NCBI GenBank assembly: GCA_021613535.1
Contig: CP075493.1
Location: 17,794,001-17,858,000, forward strand
DNA length: 64,000 bases
Origin: Adineta vaga
Lineage: Eukaryota; Rotifera
Direction of reading: 5' to 3'
Positions 47,157 to 59,767 of the stretch are shown here, in pieces. The notes under the pieces are model-generated. The model made no database searches. It was not told the origin of the DNA and was given only the letters and a program-made list of their open reading frames with translations. Position numbers and translations under genes: made by a program. Every line of letters starts with the position of its first letter. Position 1 is the first letter of the stretch.

Positions 47157-47630
47157 ACGACGAAAAGAACGATCAAGAGAACCACAGAAAAGGTCACCTA
47201 AAACAAGATTAATTGATGAAACAATATCAGTCGATAGATATAATAAGCAAAAGTAATAAAATAATGAGATATTAAACGAGAAGAAATCGATTAAAGTTCA
47301 TTTCATTGTATGTTCGGCGAACAATGCTTTGGACTGAAAATTCTGTAGAACTGAATCTTTACAGAACGATATTAGGATGAATTCTAATATCCATTGGTCA
47401 ATTCTTTTCTTTTCTTTTTACTACAGTTTTTACTGTAGATGTCTTTATAAGATGACAGCATTTCAATAATAAATACAACGTATTTTCATTAGAAAATCAG
47501 TTAATTGTATTTCAAGCTAAAAATGACAAATGGGGTACAAATTTTGTACCCCTGGGGTACAAGATTTTCTGGGGTACAAATGTTAAAATGGGGTTTTGTA
47601 CCCCACAATGGGGTACATATGGCAGCCCTG

Positions 47631-48213
47631 GAGTAGGTCCTTCTTTTATTTTTGATTCATAATTTAATTTCATGATATCAAAATTATTTTTGTATTTATC
47701 TCGAGCATTATGCATTCGTAATGCATTTCTTATTCTTTCATTTTCTTTGAATTCTTCTTCTTCACGTTTGATTTTAAGTGATGTTAATCTTCTTTGATTT
47801 TCCTGAGCCTTAAATTCATCACTTAGTCGAGCAATTTTTAGAGCTTCTGCTCTTCGTTTATTCTCTTCTGTTTTGAATTCAATATCTTGACGTTCGATTT
47901 TAAGAGCTTCAGCTCTTCTCTTATTATCTTCTGTTTTGAATTCAATATCTTGACGTTCGATTTTAAGAGCTTCTGCTCGTCTCTTATTTTCTTCTGTTTT
48001 GAATTCAATATCTTGACGTTCGATTTTAAGAGCTTCTGCTCGTCTCTTATTTTCTTCTGTTTTGAATTCATCATTTTGTCGTGCAATTTGAAGTGATTCT
48101 GCTCGTTTTCTATTATCTGACGAGCGAAATTCATCATTAGTTCTTCTTTCTCTCATTCTTTTTGCCATATCAGTATTCTTCTGAGATATAGATCTCCTTT
48201 TTAGCTTAGGCAT
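47631..48213 (-). pseudogene. N-terminal part of a Helentron Rep protein, interrupted
   Basis: From the ATG at 48213 (MPKLKRRSISQKNTDMAKRM) the frame has a basic start, then tandem 21-residue units of the type DIEFKTEENKRRAEALKIER (about 48075-47860), then ENERIRNALRMHNARDKYK and KLNYESKIKEGPT, where it is cut by the hAT end at 47630. Arrays of Arg-rich repeats followed by a 'KEGP-x-x-C' start are usual at the N-terminus of Helitron-type Rep proteins. The Rep-helicase remainder with matching strand is at 22616-17847; several hundred residues between the two parts are absent. Confidence 0.6.
47863..48075. repeat. 63-bp tandem repeat in coding sequence
   Basis: Three near-perfect and one or two diverged copies of a 63-bp unit encoding 21 residues (core RRAEALKIERQDIEFKTEEN). 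The copies differ by a few bases only. Confidence 0.8.
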
Positions 48214-49008
48214 TTTTTCGTACAGTTGGAAGTACTGCACCTAATAGGAATGATTTTTGGAACTATAGATTGCGAAATAAGATACGATTAGCTTATCTGT
48301 TAAATTTTTAAATGATCTAAATTTTTCAATTAGATTAAGCACGTATATGTTAAGTATAATTTGTACTTAACGAGAAACGTATGTATCTCTTAACTTTGTG
48401 AGATACACCTATAAATAAGAAAGTTTCTTTCGAGAAAAATCTTCGTTAAACTTAGTGAAGATTTACTCGATTCTAAGTAAGAAACTTTCGAAACTTGAAA
48501 CTTTGAATAGTCTTTTTTAAATCGTAAATAAATGAAGTGTTTTTTTTTGTTTTATTTAATTGTTTTACAAAAGTTGTTTTTACAAAATTTTTTTTAACAG
48601 TAAATGTTGTAATTTTTGTTCAATTGTATTGTATTAGAAGAATAAGTTAGATAAATGAAATCTACAAAGCACAACAAATTAATTTTCAAATGAGGTAGAT
48701 ATCGTATTGAAAAAGTTTATGTACAGGATCACTTAGTTCAATATATAAATTAGATAAACGATAAAGTTCAAAAACCACTAAGTGAATTTAAATAAATTGA
48801 GAATACTGAAAAAAATTTATTTTTTATCAAAAGTTTTATTTTTTTTTCTTATTTAATACAACAACAATAACAAATTTACAAAAAAATCTCATACAGGATA
48901 TTATTTCTATGAGTTTTTTTCTAGAAGAATATGTGTGGTAAATGAAAAGATCACCATATTGTTGTTGTTGTTGTTGTAGATGACATGATGAATATGGTTT
49001 CTTTCTTT
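48214..49008. other. Probable Helentron 5' region, no gene
   Basis: AT-rich. 48370-48510 contains several short inverted motifs (GAAAGTTTCTTTCG, AGTAAGAAACTTTCG). A (TTG)n microsatellite is at 48959-48976. No gene was recognised. Confidence 0.4.
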
Positions 49009-50055
49009 TCATCTTCGTAATGCTTCTTTGAAGAGTTCAGTACTAAAATTAAAAAAAGTTTGTTTTACTTTTTTTCAGATAAAAAAGTATGTAAACATAC
49101 ATTGTTGATTTAAACACTTCTAGAGGAATTTGCTGTTGATGTTGTTCATGGACCTGGTTTACTTTCGGAATTTTTGGAAGTTGCGATATGTTTTTGATGT
49201 GTCTTTCAATTATTTTGATATTGGTCGCTTCTTCACCACGAGCAGCTATAAAACAAATATGTATTATATATCACAAAATTGAAATATATTTACTTACTCT
49301 TCATAATATCGAATTTGCAAGTGTCTTGCACAAAGAATTTCTTTGGACGAGTTTCGTTACTAAGTGAAGTCTGTCGTGCAAAAATATCCTTCGATTCCAT
49401 GAAATCTCTTCTAAATAATACACATGAAAGTGATTATAAAAGATAAGACTAGCTGATGCATACCTTTTAATAAACCCGTAGTTCTTGGATGTATTCACAA
49501 TGACAATCGTACCTCGAACATCCCTTTCTACAAAAGAATTTTTCATTATTTTTCAAGTTGAAATCAAAAAATATTACCCAGAAGAATTGTCCGATTATTA
49601 TTGTCATCAAGTGGTCGATTTCCACCACCACGACGATCAATTGGATCATTTCCACCACCACGTCGATCAGTTGGATCATTTCCACCACCACGTCGATCAG
49701 TTGGATCATTTCCACCACCACGTCGATTAGATGAATCATTTTCATCACCACGTCGATCAGTTGAATCATTTTCACCACCACCACGATCAGTTGAATCATT
49801 TTCATCACCACGATGAGGAGCTGGTTCAGTTCTATCAAAATGAACTGGATTAATTTCACCAGGATGAACTCGTTCATTTTCAATAGAATGAGTTGGTTCA
49901 GTTACAATTTGGATAACTGGTCCAGTTCCACGACGACGTAATGGGACAGTTGCACGACGACGACGGACTAGTCCTATTGCACGACGACGAATTGGTCCGG
50001 TTGTACGCGTACGAACTGGTTCATAAACCATTGATTCTTTATGTGCTTCTTCCAT
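49009..50055 (-). CDS. Y-box-like cold-shock-domain protein
   Basis: Five exons: 50055-49578, 49527-49464, 49410-49298, 49245-49101 and 49042-49009; all phases agree and the product is 277 residues. The N-terminal 160 residues are Arg-rich (RRRAIGLVRRRRATVPLRRR), followed by six or seven 10-residue repeats of NDPTDRRGGG type. The second half is a cold-shock domain: VRGTIVIVNTSKNYGFIKR (RNP1-like), DFMESKDIFARQTSL (RNP2-like), KKFFVQDTCKFDIMKSARGE and EATNIKI. Such proteins bind single-stranded RNA or DNA. The usual order in Y-box proteins is CSD first and basic islands after; here it is reversed. The frame is intact, so it looks like a functional host gene. Confidence 0.8.
49607..49800. repeat. 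30-bp tandem repeat in the cold-shock gene
   Basis: Six or seven copies of a 30-bp unit (CCACCACCACGTCGATCAGTTGG core) encoding 10 residues each. Three are nearly identical. Confidence 0.85.
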
Positions 50056-51714
50056 TATTTTTGTTAAAGTTTAATTTTATCTCAATCTAAAATATTAAGA
50101 CATGGTATTTAAAAAGATTTTCTTCTCTAATACAAGTTTCTTTGTTTATATTTATTTGAACTTCATAAGAATTAACAGAAAAAAAAGTAAATGATGTATC
50201 GATCATTAAACTCATATCGTTTTCGATAGTTTATTCTGTTTCCGAGTAAATAATAAGTAAAAAAAAGAAGATAAAAACAAAGATTTTAATGTAGATATTT
50301 TCACCTATATATTGAATAATACATTTAAAAATATTCTTTAATCTATTATGCAATTAAAAGAATCAATAAATCACAAGCCATGTATTTGTAAGTTATTTAT
50401 ATCTTTATTCTGAAAGAAATCGATTAAAGTTTTTGTACAAACACATCTTAACAGGCGTCGATATTTCTAATAGTTTATATTTTTCTTTTGTCAAAGAGAT
50501 ACTTTCATTCAAGATCAGAAGAAAGTATTCGAGTGTTTATATTCTATGATCCTTTTTGTTATTTTAAGCACTAATAGACTTCGAAACACCAATCCTTTTT
50601 TTTATTTTTATAAAGAAAGATAAATAAAACGATGAAAAATATCGAATGAAAACAAAATACATTCAATTGGTCGTACATCTCGACGAGAGAAAAGTGTCGA
50701 AAGAAATTTTCAATTCTTGTTTCGTTCTACATCAACACGAACTAAATCAGATACTGATTTTCGTTTGGTTTATATTAATATCTCTATTAAAATATATTTC
50801 TCATGTTTATTGATTTTACGTCAGTAACTATGATAATTCTTCTAATAGATTTTAAGTTAGACGATCACCATCACAACAAATAGACGATGATGGAAATTCA
50901 ATAATATCTTCCCTATATCTAAATTAATATATGAATAAACCATTCACGAACGATACCACCATTGAGTAATGAAACAATTTTTATTATTTGAAAATAGCAC
51001 CGCAAAATCTAATAAAGTTGATAACTGAAATATATTTGAACTAAATGCTATACATGACAATAATACTGATGAGTATATTGATTAAAATCATATTACTATT
51101 ACCGAACATAGACCATTTTGCCATGAAACATATCGAATTCTTCGTGCAGCATTTCAATTACCTGATCAAGACTAAAATAAGAAAACTTGAATATTGAATC
51201 ATCCCTATCCAGCAAAAAAATCGCGAAATACTAACTTTTTTCTATGTAAAAGTCTTTTTTATGTGTATAGATATCAACAGATTTGAAAATTAACCACCTA
51301 TTTCTATATATCCCGAATCATTAAAACGTTCACCTACAGTTCACAGGATGCGGGAAATAACAGAAACTCGATAGATTCAATTCACTGAAAACGAGCAAAC
51401 GTTGATTTTTCCGAAATATTCGAAGTATCATCTACAACGAGCAACTGCCAACACATCAAACATATATTAGTAGCTCATTACTTTTCTCCTTCCATATAAT
51501 ACAAATAAACTGCATATGATTTGTGTATACAAATTGTCCTTTCCTCGGCTGTCTATCTTTAAGAGGAATCTCGTTATATTAACTCCATTCATCAAGTTAC
51601 GAATAAACTCGAATATACAAAGCGTAAGAAGTCAGGACAACACCTATAGTAGAGCATATAAAGACCTCTAGGTACTCTGACTATACAGGATACGAGGATT
51701 CAAGAATATTGCCA
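50056..51714. other. No gene seen
   Basis: Upstream of the cold-shock gene. AT-rich, no convincing open frame or repeat. Confidence 0.5.
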
Positions 51715-51985
51715 CTTAATAGGACTTGAGGACCAAAGGGCACCCCCATTATATAGGACTTGAGGACTTATGGGTACCCCATCGTATAGGATTTGAGGAC
51801 CTATGGGTACCCTCATAGTATAAGACTTGAGGACCCAAGGGTACCCTCATAGTATGGGACTTGAGGACCCAAGGGTACCCTCATAGTATAGGACTTGAAG
51901 ACCCAAGGGTACCCTCATAGTATGGGACTTGAGGACCTATGGGTACCCTCATAGTATAGGACTTGAGGACCGAAGGTTGGTTCTT
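51715..51985. repeat. 34-bp tandem repeat
   Basis: About eight copies of a 34-bp unit, GGACTTGAGGACC then TATGGGTACCCTCATAGTATA with variants (CCAAGGGTACCC). GGGTACCC is an internal palindrome kept in most copies. Confidence 0.85.
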
Positions 51986-52310
51986 TAGAAGAACTGTTTA
52001 AGACATGTTTGTTCTCATGAAACTGGCTGCAACAATATGTGTGGGAGCAGAAAACGTTTTTTTCGAAAATCCCTGTACCCCCCCTCAGGACTCATGGGAT
52101 GAGTTTTCAGTAAGTTCACGATATCTCGGCCATTTCGCGACCGATCCTGCTCATCTTCGAACTCGACCTAGATATTAATGAGACAAACCTGCGAAAGAAA
52201 ATTTCGTATCAATTGCTCAAACTTTTCGAGAGTTATCGGATAAACGGACGGACGGACACACAGACCGATTTTAGTAGTGTACTCACTTTTTGAGTACACA
52301 AAAACACATC
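51986..52310. repeat. Probable transposon-derived segment
   Basis: A relatively GC-rich segment containing CACGATATCTCGGCC, CGAGAGTTATCGG and AACGGACGGACGGACACACA followed by TGTACTCACTTTTTGAGTAC. Strings of the GGACGGACGGACA kind are frequent in dispersed repeats of invertebrates. No ends or coding sequence could be defined. Confidence 0.4.
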
Positions 52311-52487
52311 AAAATATTATTCATCAAGAGAGCATGATTACATAATATCAAAGAATAGCAGTTAAATGCTATCCGATACAAATTATTGGTCAACTCATCC
52401 AAATTTTCGAGTCCCATTGATAAATAAAATAATATTGATCGATTCATCTTTATATATTTTTATTTGAAAAAGTTGAAGAATAGTTTA

Positions 52488-55400
52488 TTATGAGTTATTT
52501 TGAGTAGTAAGCATTTTAAAGTATATTCCACGTTGTTGCACTAATTCTGTATGTGTACCAGTTTCTACAATATGTCCTTTATCAATAACACAAATTAAAT
52601 CACATGAACGAATTGTTGACAGACGATGAGCAATAATAATTGATGTTCGAGTAGGATCATCTGTTTGAGCTTGATCAAGTGCTACTTGTACAATCTATAA
52701 GAAATATAAATATTTTCTATATAATATATGTAAAGAAAAAAAGTGAAAATTTTACTTGTTCATTATATGAATCGAGAGCACTTGTAGCTTCATCTAATAA
52801 CAATACTTTGGGTTGTCGAAGAAGAACTCGAGCAATAGCAATACGTTGTTTTTCACCACCAGATAAAAAACAACCTTTTGCTCCTACATTTGTATTATAA
52901 CCCTAAATATAAATATATATATTAAGATAATAGAATTAAAGAATTAATCTTATTTTAACCTGTGGTAATTGTTGAATAAAATCATGAATATTAGCTTTTC
53001 TTGCAGCATTAATAATATCATCTTGAGAAACATTATCTAATCCATATGTTATATTTTCTGCAATTGTTAAATCAAATAAAATAGGTTCTTGACTAACAAG
53101 ACCCAATCGTGAACGAACCCATTGAAGATTTAATTGTCGAATATCAACACCATCAAGAAGCTAAATGTTTTGTTTTTCAAATGAAATTATTTTGATTCTA
53201 TATTTATAAACAAATATACTAACTATTCGACCATGTATTGTATCATAAAATCGTTCTAATAATTGAATCGTTGTTGATTTTCCACATCCAGATGTTCCTA
53301 AATCAATTATATTAGATATTTAATAATTAAAATCATTTCAAAACGAAACATACCAATAATAGCTATTCGTTGACCTTAATATTGAAAAAATCGAATTTAT
53401 TTCTATAAAATGAGATACTATATTGTAATTAATTACCTGGTTTAATATGTAATTGAAGTTTATCAAGAATAAGAACACCTGGTCGAGTTGGATAAACAAA
53501 TTTAACTTGTTCAAATTGTATTTCTCCTTGAAAATCAGTCTAAATTATTTCAATATATATTATTTATTAATAAGAGAATATGATATATATTCTCTTACTA
53601 TTTCTTGTCCTTTATTAGATGTATTATCAATAGCTGGAATTCGATCAAATAAATCAAAGAATACTTCAGCAGAAGATAGTGATGCACCAATACGTTCAGC
53701 TCTAAAATATTAACAATTATATAAAGAATTAATAATTGATTGAAACTTTTACAGAAATCCAAGGATTTTCATTGATTGTGTCATAAACATAGCAAAAGAA
53801 AAGACACTAAAAAAATAATTATTATATGTCAATGATTAAAATAATTCTGATCATTACTATATTATATCATGTTTATCTATATCACCATCTTCGACAAGAA
53901 TAAGAGCACGCCAAAAGAGAAGTGCTAACATTAATGGATCTGTTCCCCAATAAATACCACTAAGTATTCCTTTATACAGAGAAGTTTTACAAGATATTCT
54001 ATTTAAAATAAAATAAAATATAAGATTTATATAATAAATATTAATTAAACAAACACTAATGCTTTATTAATTATTTCAGAATATCGACGTATTATTTCCT
54101 TTTCTACAGATAATTGTTTTATTGTTCGCATATTTTGAAGAACATCAGTAGCAAGCTAAAATATTAAAAAGAATAAAATAGATTCAATTATGCATAAAAG
54201 TAACAAATTCAATTTACAGCGCTTGCTTCTCCTTGAATAATATTCAATCGATCTGTCAATGATTTACTAAGATATACATGTGTTAAACCAGCAATAGTTA
54301 AAAAAATCATAGGTAAAAATATGATAATTGTTAATTCTACACTGAAAGCAAGACCAAATAATATTCCAAAGCCAGTCAATGCAAATGCTTGCAAAATCAC
54401 TCCTAATCTAGCACCAGCCATATCTTGTAAGGCTGCTGCACCAGAAGATAGACGAGCATCTATTGAACCTGAACTGTTTTCAGGTTGATCAAAATAAGCA
54501 ACTTCTTGACGAAGTAAACAAGCAAATGCTTTTGCACGAATACGTTTTATTAATTTTGCTCCTGATATACCAAAAGCTGTACTCTATAAAATACAAAAAA
54601 TAAATTATATTTGTAATTGATATACAAATAAATATTATTACTTGGAAAAAACTAATTATTAAGAGAAATATACCCAAAAAGAAAAATATAAGACTTGAAT
54701 GGAATACTCGTTGACGAATAAAAGATAAATCACAACCTTTGAATGACTATTTAATAAAAGAAGAAGAATATTCAGATAAATCTATTAATCACTTACATGA
54801 ATTATATTAGCTAATAAAACTGCAAATATTGGTTGACATATTCCACTTATTAAACATGTGACACAACCAATAGTAATAGTTACCCATTCCGGTTTATTCA
54901 TTGATAAAAGTTTTACAAAAAGAGATTCTTTTTTTCCTACTATTGATTCTCTCTAAAGAAAATAAATCATTTTTCATAATATTTATTATCTATTATGAGA
55001 TTTTATTTGTACTTTATGTGTGGTGATAAGTTCACCTTTACTTAATAAACGACTTCGTTTTCCTGTTATATAGATGAAAACATACAAATAAATAAATGAA
55101 AATTCTAAATTATTATTATACCTGTCTCTTTATCATCTTGTTCTGTTACTTTTTCTATAATAACATTATCATCATCAGTCATTCTTTGCATTTGTTGTTG
55201 TTTTACCAAAGTTTGGTATTTTCCTCCTTCTTTCGCCATCAAAATTTCATGTTTTCCTTCTTCAATAACATTTCCTTGATCTAATACATAGATTTGATCA
55301 GCATTTTGAATTGTACTTAAACGATGAGCAATAACAATAGTAGTACGATCTATTGAAGATAAAAAAAATCGGATTGATAATTACAAATTAATTAAGTCTG

Positions 55401-58092
55401 ATTACTTTTACATGCACGATCAAGTGCTTCTTGAACAATTTTTTCACTAACATTATCAAGTGCACTTGTTGCTTCATCCAATAACAAAATAGAAGGTTGT
55501 TTAACAAGTGCACGTGCTAATGCAATACGTTGTTTTTCACCACCACTCAATTGTATACCACGTTCACCAACAAGTGTTTCATATTTCTAAATAAAATAAA
55601 TTCATATTTATATTATAGAGATTGAATAAAAAATATATTAAAATACAAACATCTGGTAAATTCATAATAAAATTATGTGCATTAGCTTCTTTTGCTGCTT
55701 CTTCGATTTGTTGACGTGTAGCAGATAATTTCCCAAGACGAATATTTTCATAAATACTCATACCAAATAAAATCTATTTTAATATTACATGTTAATTATG
55801 AAATAAAAAATAAAAATAACATACAGGTTCTTGACTAACAACTCCAATACTTTTTCTAAGTTGTTTCATTGGATAATCTCTTATTGGTCGATCATCAATT
55901 GTAATATGACCTGATGAAGGTTCATAAAAACGAAGAAGAAGTGATATACATGTACTTTTTCCTATAATTTTATATAATATTTATATTTTATTTTAATTTA
56001 ATAGAAATCTTTACCTGAACCACTTGTACCAACGAGAGCAGTTGTTTGATTAGAACGTGCAATAATATTAAGATTTTTTAAAACTGTTATATCTTTTCGT
56101 GATATATAAGATAAATTAACATTATGAAATTGAATATCACCAATAATATCAGGAATGGATTCTTCATCCAATGAATCTTCTCTTAATATATCTTTTTCAT
56201 TTATATTTGGATCATTTCCCTTTATTAAAGAAAAAAACAAACAAATAAATGATTTATTATTTCATTGTATTTACTTCATCAATAAGTTGAAATACAGATA
56301 CAGCAGCCCCTTGACCTTCTGAGAATGATTGAAATAAAGGAGCCATCATACCAAAATATGTAACACAGCGTGAAAACATCATAACAACCTATACGAAAAA
56401 GTCAATTTCTATTTGTTATTTTATATATTTGTATTTTAAATTCCTTACAATAAGTATATTAGAGAGATCTAATCCATGTTTTCCATAAGACATAAGCATA
56501 GAACCAAAGATAAAACCAACTGCAAAAACTAAATATGATGCTAATTGTAACCAACCCTCAAAGATACCAAAAACAGCACCTTTTCTAATATTACTCCAAC
56601 ATGCTGGATCTAATTCTTTTTCATATCTAAAATATTAGAATAATTATTGAACTTATATGAATATATTCATTTACCGTTGTCTTTCAAATTTTGCGCCATT
56701 CAGCGAAAAGACGGTTCGTATTGAACTGAACACTTCTTGAACAATATGTCCAGCTTTTGAATATGTTCTTAATTCATTTTCTGTTTCACTAGTAACTAAC
56801 TATATTAAATAATTTTATAATAAGAATAACGAAAATACATTTCTCAATCATACTCTTGAAAATATGGCTGAACCAATTAAAACAATAGGTATAGTGCAGG
56901 ATAATATTAAAGATAATTCCCAATTAATAAAGAAAGCTATAGTTATACTCAAGATCGTGCACATCACTATTCCAAACATAATGAAGAATTCAAAACCAAT
57001 ACCCCTCTCAATCTTTGTAATATTACTATAAAAGAAAATAACAATATAATAGTTATTCTATATGATATATCTAAATAATTTACGTAAATAAATTCGAATT
57101 AAAATTATTATTTGTATTTGTATCCAAATATTCGATTTTCTGAAAATAATAAGATGTTTTTTTCTTATTTATTAATTATTTATTGAATAAAGAAATAAAA
57201 TATTTGACTTACACGTTGAATAAGTGATGTAAAGAGTGAAATATTCATACGAGCTGTTTGTCGTTTTATTGATACCGACCACATAAAATATTTAAGTCCA
57301 ATAGCTGCCCATACGAGAATTCCAATAACTACATTAATATAAAGAAAAAAAAAAGAATTATTCTTCCTATTCTAACTAACTTACGAATTAACCAATGAAC
57401 TGCATTCATAACTTTTTCTCGAAGTAATGGTCCTGTAAAAGCTATTTTTGTTGATGTTATTATCTTCGTATCATTATAACAAAGCCTATAGAATAAAAAA
57501 AAACTAAATATGATTATTCTAAAAATGAATTACTTATGTAATCGTTCATAATTAAATGCATTAAGTTCAATTCCTGGAGGACAATCATAAAGATTATTAA
57601 TTGAAGTTTTTAAATTTCCATAATCATCATATTGACAATTATTTTCAAATGATTCAATAGCAAAGATACCAGTAACTTTACCATAAAGACCTAAGTTAGC
57701 AATTACACAAACTGTATGTACTATTAAGAGAAGAAAGCTAATAATCTTAAGAATAACATCATAACGATTCGCATATCGAAACTAAAATAAAAATGTTGAG
57801 TTTTCACATAAATTTATCTTGATTTATTTACCAATTGAAACATTCCAATACGTTTACTTTTTTCAGTATTTTTATTCTCATCATTCATCTTTTCATATTT
57901 TGAATCTGCTCTTTCTCCATTAAAACAATGACGCCAATCACTAAACCTATAAATACATCTTATGAATTAATTATATTTTCTTATTGTGAAATCATACCGA
58001 TTAGATGAAGTTTTCGTATTATCTTCATCACCATCACCTTCATCATCAAGCAATTTCGATGTTGGCTTTAACAAAGGTTGTTTATCGCTCAT
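52488..58092 (-). CDS. ABCB-type multidrug exporter (P-glycoprotein-like), full transporter
   Basis: A multi-exon minus-strand gene (over 20 exons, introns about 50-70 nt) from the ATG at 58092 to the TAA at 52488, about 1,270 residues. Layout: membrane domain 1, nucleotide-binding domain 1 (Walker [13 protein letters not shown] near 55960-56030, split by an intron; signature [15 protein letters not shown] near 55520; Walker [13 protein letters not shown]), linker, membrane domain 2, nucleotide-binding domain 2 (Walker [13 protein letters not shown] near 53280; signature [15 protein letters not shown] near 52840; Walker [13 protein letters not shown]). Such proteins export lipids and hydrophobic compounds through the plasma membrane. 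All frames seem open and every catalytic motif is present. The last residues are KMLTTQNNS. Confidence 0.92.
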
Positions 58093-58448
58093 TTGATATT
58101 GTTATCTATTGAAAAAACAAAATACAATATATGTGAATTTGTATAGTACAGATTAGTATGCCTAATGCTAAAGAATGTTTATTATCATATAATATTTTAT
58201 AATCACAGGTATATATAAAAAATAATCAATCTAAAATAATTATAAAAATTTTATTTTATCGAATATCTTTAATATTTTTCTTCATAATTAATTTACTAAT
58301 AAAATATTTTCAAAGAAAAACAAAAACAGATTATACTCTACGACAGGGATACTTACCGCTATCCTACCATGGATATTGTTCATCGTGAATCTCTTTTTTA
58401 TGCATATATATTCTATGAAACTAATCGAAATAAAATATATTAGTATTA

Positions 58449-59765
58449 ACCCCTGTTGCATAAGTTTTGAGACAAATTTGTTTTATATATATCTCGGGTT
58501 AAACAAACTTTTTTTCCTTTCTCCCTATATCACGTGATAGAGCGTTGAAAGAGGTTCAGTTTGATCTAAAATAAATTAGTTCATCTTTATTCATAATAAA
58601 ATGGTACGTTCAGAAAGAGAATTCCTTGAAAAACGCATTGTACAACACTACGTGAACTTTGCTAAACATGAAAAAAGAATTACTGTAAATCATTTTTTAC
58701 AAGAACAAATTCCACGTCCAACTATATATCGAATCATTAAAAAGTATGAAGAATTTGGTGCTATTGGTGATAAGCCTAGAGTTGGTCGTCCTAAAAAATT
58801 ATCAACACATCAATTAAATCGACTAAAACGCTTGACTGACCAAAAGACTGGAGTTTCATTACGTCAAATTCAACCAGAATTTAATGTCGATATTTCTACA
58901 CTTAGTCGACAATTAAAAGCTATGGGTATTACGTATCGAAAAAAGAAACGAGCACCCAAATACACCGACAAACAACTTGATGAAATTCCAACACGTGCAA
59001 GACGATTATGCCGAGCATTATCTGAAGATAATGTTGAATTAGTGTTGGATGATGAAAAGTATTTCCTATTACATAATGAATCGATATCTGCTAACCGTGG
59101 TTTTTATACATCTGATCCAAGTGCTGCACCACCAGAAGTAAAATTTAAACGAACGAAAAAATTTGAACCCAAAATTATGGTGTGGATTGCCGTGTCCGAA
59201 TATGGTATCTCCGAGCCCTTCTTCTCACAACAAAAACAAGCTATTACCAAAACTACTTATTTAAATAATTGTATTAAAGCTCGTTTGATGCCATTTATTC
59301 AAAACAATCATTCTAAACAAAATGTGTTGTTCTGGCCTGATCTGGCGAGAAGCCATTATGCTCATCAAGTGATCGAATATTTAGATGAAAATAACATTCG
59401 TTTTGTATCTGAACAAGAAAATCCACAAAACTGTCCACAAGCTCGACCAATCGAAACATTTTGGTCTATTCTTGAACAAATGGTATATGCTGGTGGTTGG
59501 GAAGCACAAAACATTGATCAATTGAAGAGAAGAATTAGGAAAAAATTAGATGAAGTTGATATTAAAGTTGTACAAACCATGTTTTCAGGCATAGCAAAAC
59601 AGCTTCGACGAATTGCTGATAAAGGACCTTATGAAGCCTGTTCTTTTTGATTTTTTGTACAGTAGCATTAGTACTTTTGTTATATAGGAAAAATAAAAAA
59701 TGAAAGCTTGTTGTTCGAAAAAAACGGATAAAACAAATTTGTCTCAAAACTTATGCAACAGGGGT
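58449..59765 (+). mobile_element. mariner-type transposon, apparently intact
   Basis: 1,317 bp with inverted ends of about 37 bp that match (ACCCCTGTTGCATAAGTTTT...), flanked by TA on each side (58447-58448 and 59766-59767). It carries one complete transposase. It lies 357 bp upstream of the start codon of the ABC transporter, in the opposite direction. Confidence 0.93.
58601..59650 (+). CDS. mariner/Tc1-type transposase, DD37E
   Basis: Intronless, 349 residues, complete. N-terminal helix-turn-helix domains (PRPTIYRIIKKYEEFGAIGD with GRPKKLS linker; SLRQIQPEFNVDISTLSRQL). Catalytic residues: Asp in VELVLDDEKYFLL, Asp in VLFWPDLARSHYA, Glu in QARPIETFWSIL. The second Asp and the Glu are separated by 37 residues, so DD37E. 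A basic linker RKKKRAPKYT precedes the catalytic domain. No frameshift or missing residue was seen; activity is possible. Confidence 0.93.
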   Translation: MVRSEREFLEKRIVQHYVNFAKHEKRITVNHFLQEQIPRPTIYRIIKKYEEFGAIGDKPRVGRPKKLSTHQLNRLKRLTDQKTGVSLRQIQPEFNVDISTLSRQLKAMGITYRKKKRAPKYTDKQLDEIPTRARRLCRALSEDNVELVLDDEKYFLLHNESISANRGFYTSDPSAAPPEVKFKRTKKFEPKIMVWIAVSEYGISEPFFSQQKQAITKTTYLNNCIKARLMPFIQNNHSKQNVLFWPDLARSHYAHQVIEYLDENNIRFVSEQENPQNCPQARPIETFWSILEQMVYAGGWEAQNIDQLKRRIRKKLDEVDIKVVQTMFSGIAKQLRRIADKGPYEACSF

Positions 59766-59767
59766 TA

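Larger units (their letters stand above)
41477..47630 (-). mobile_element. hAT element (KIAA1586/ZNF862-like transposase) containing a second hAT
   Basis: The ends are CAGGGCTGCCAT (left) and ATGGCAGCCCTG (right), with GGGGTACA-type subterminal repeats at both ends. It encodes a minus-strand hAT transposase in pieces: 47156-46848, then 43380-41810. The 8-bp flanks differ (GTTGGAAC against GAGTAGGT), so there is no target-site duplication. Confidence 0.75.

Noticed and set aside
49467-49883. 138-residue minus frame rich in Val/Ile/Asp
   Set aside because: Alternative frame of the 30-bp coding repeat in the cold-shock gene.
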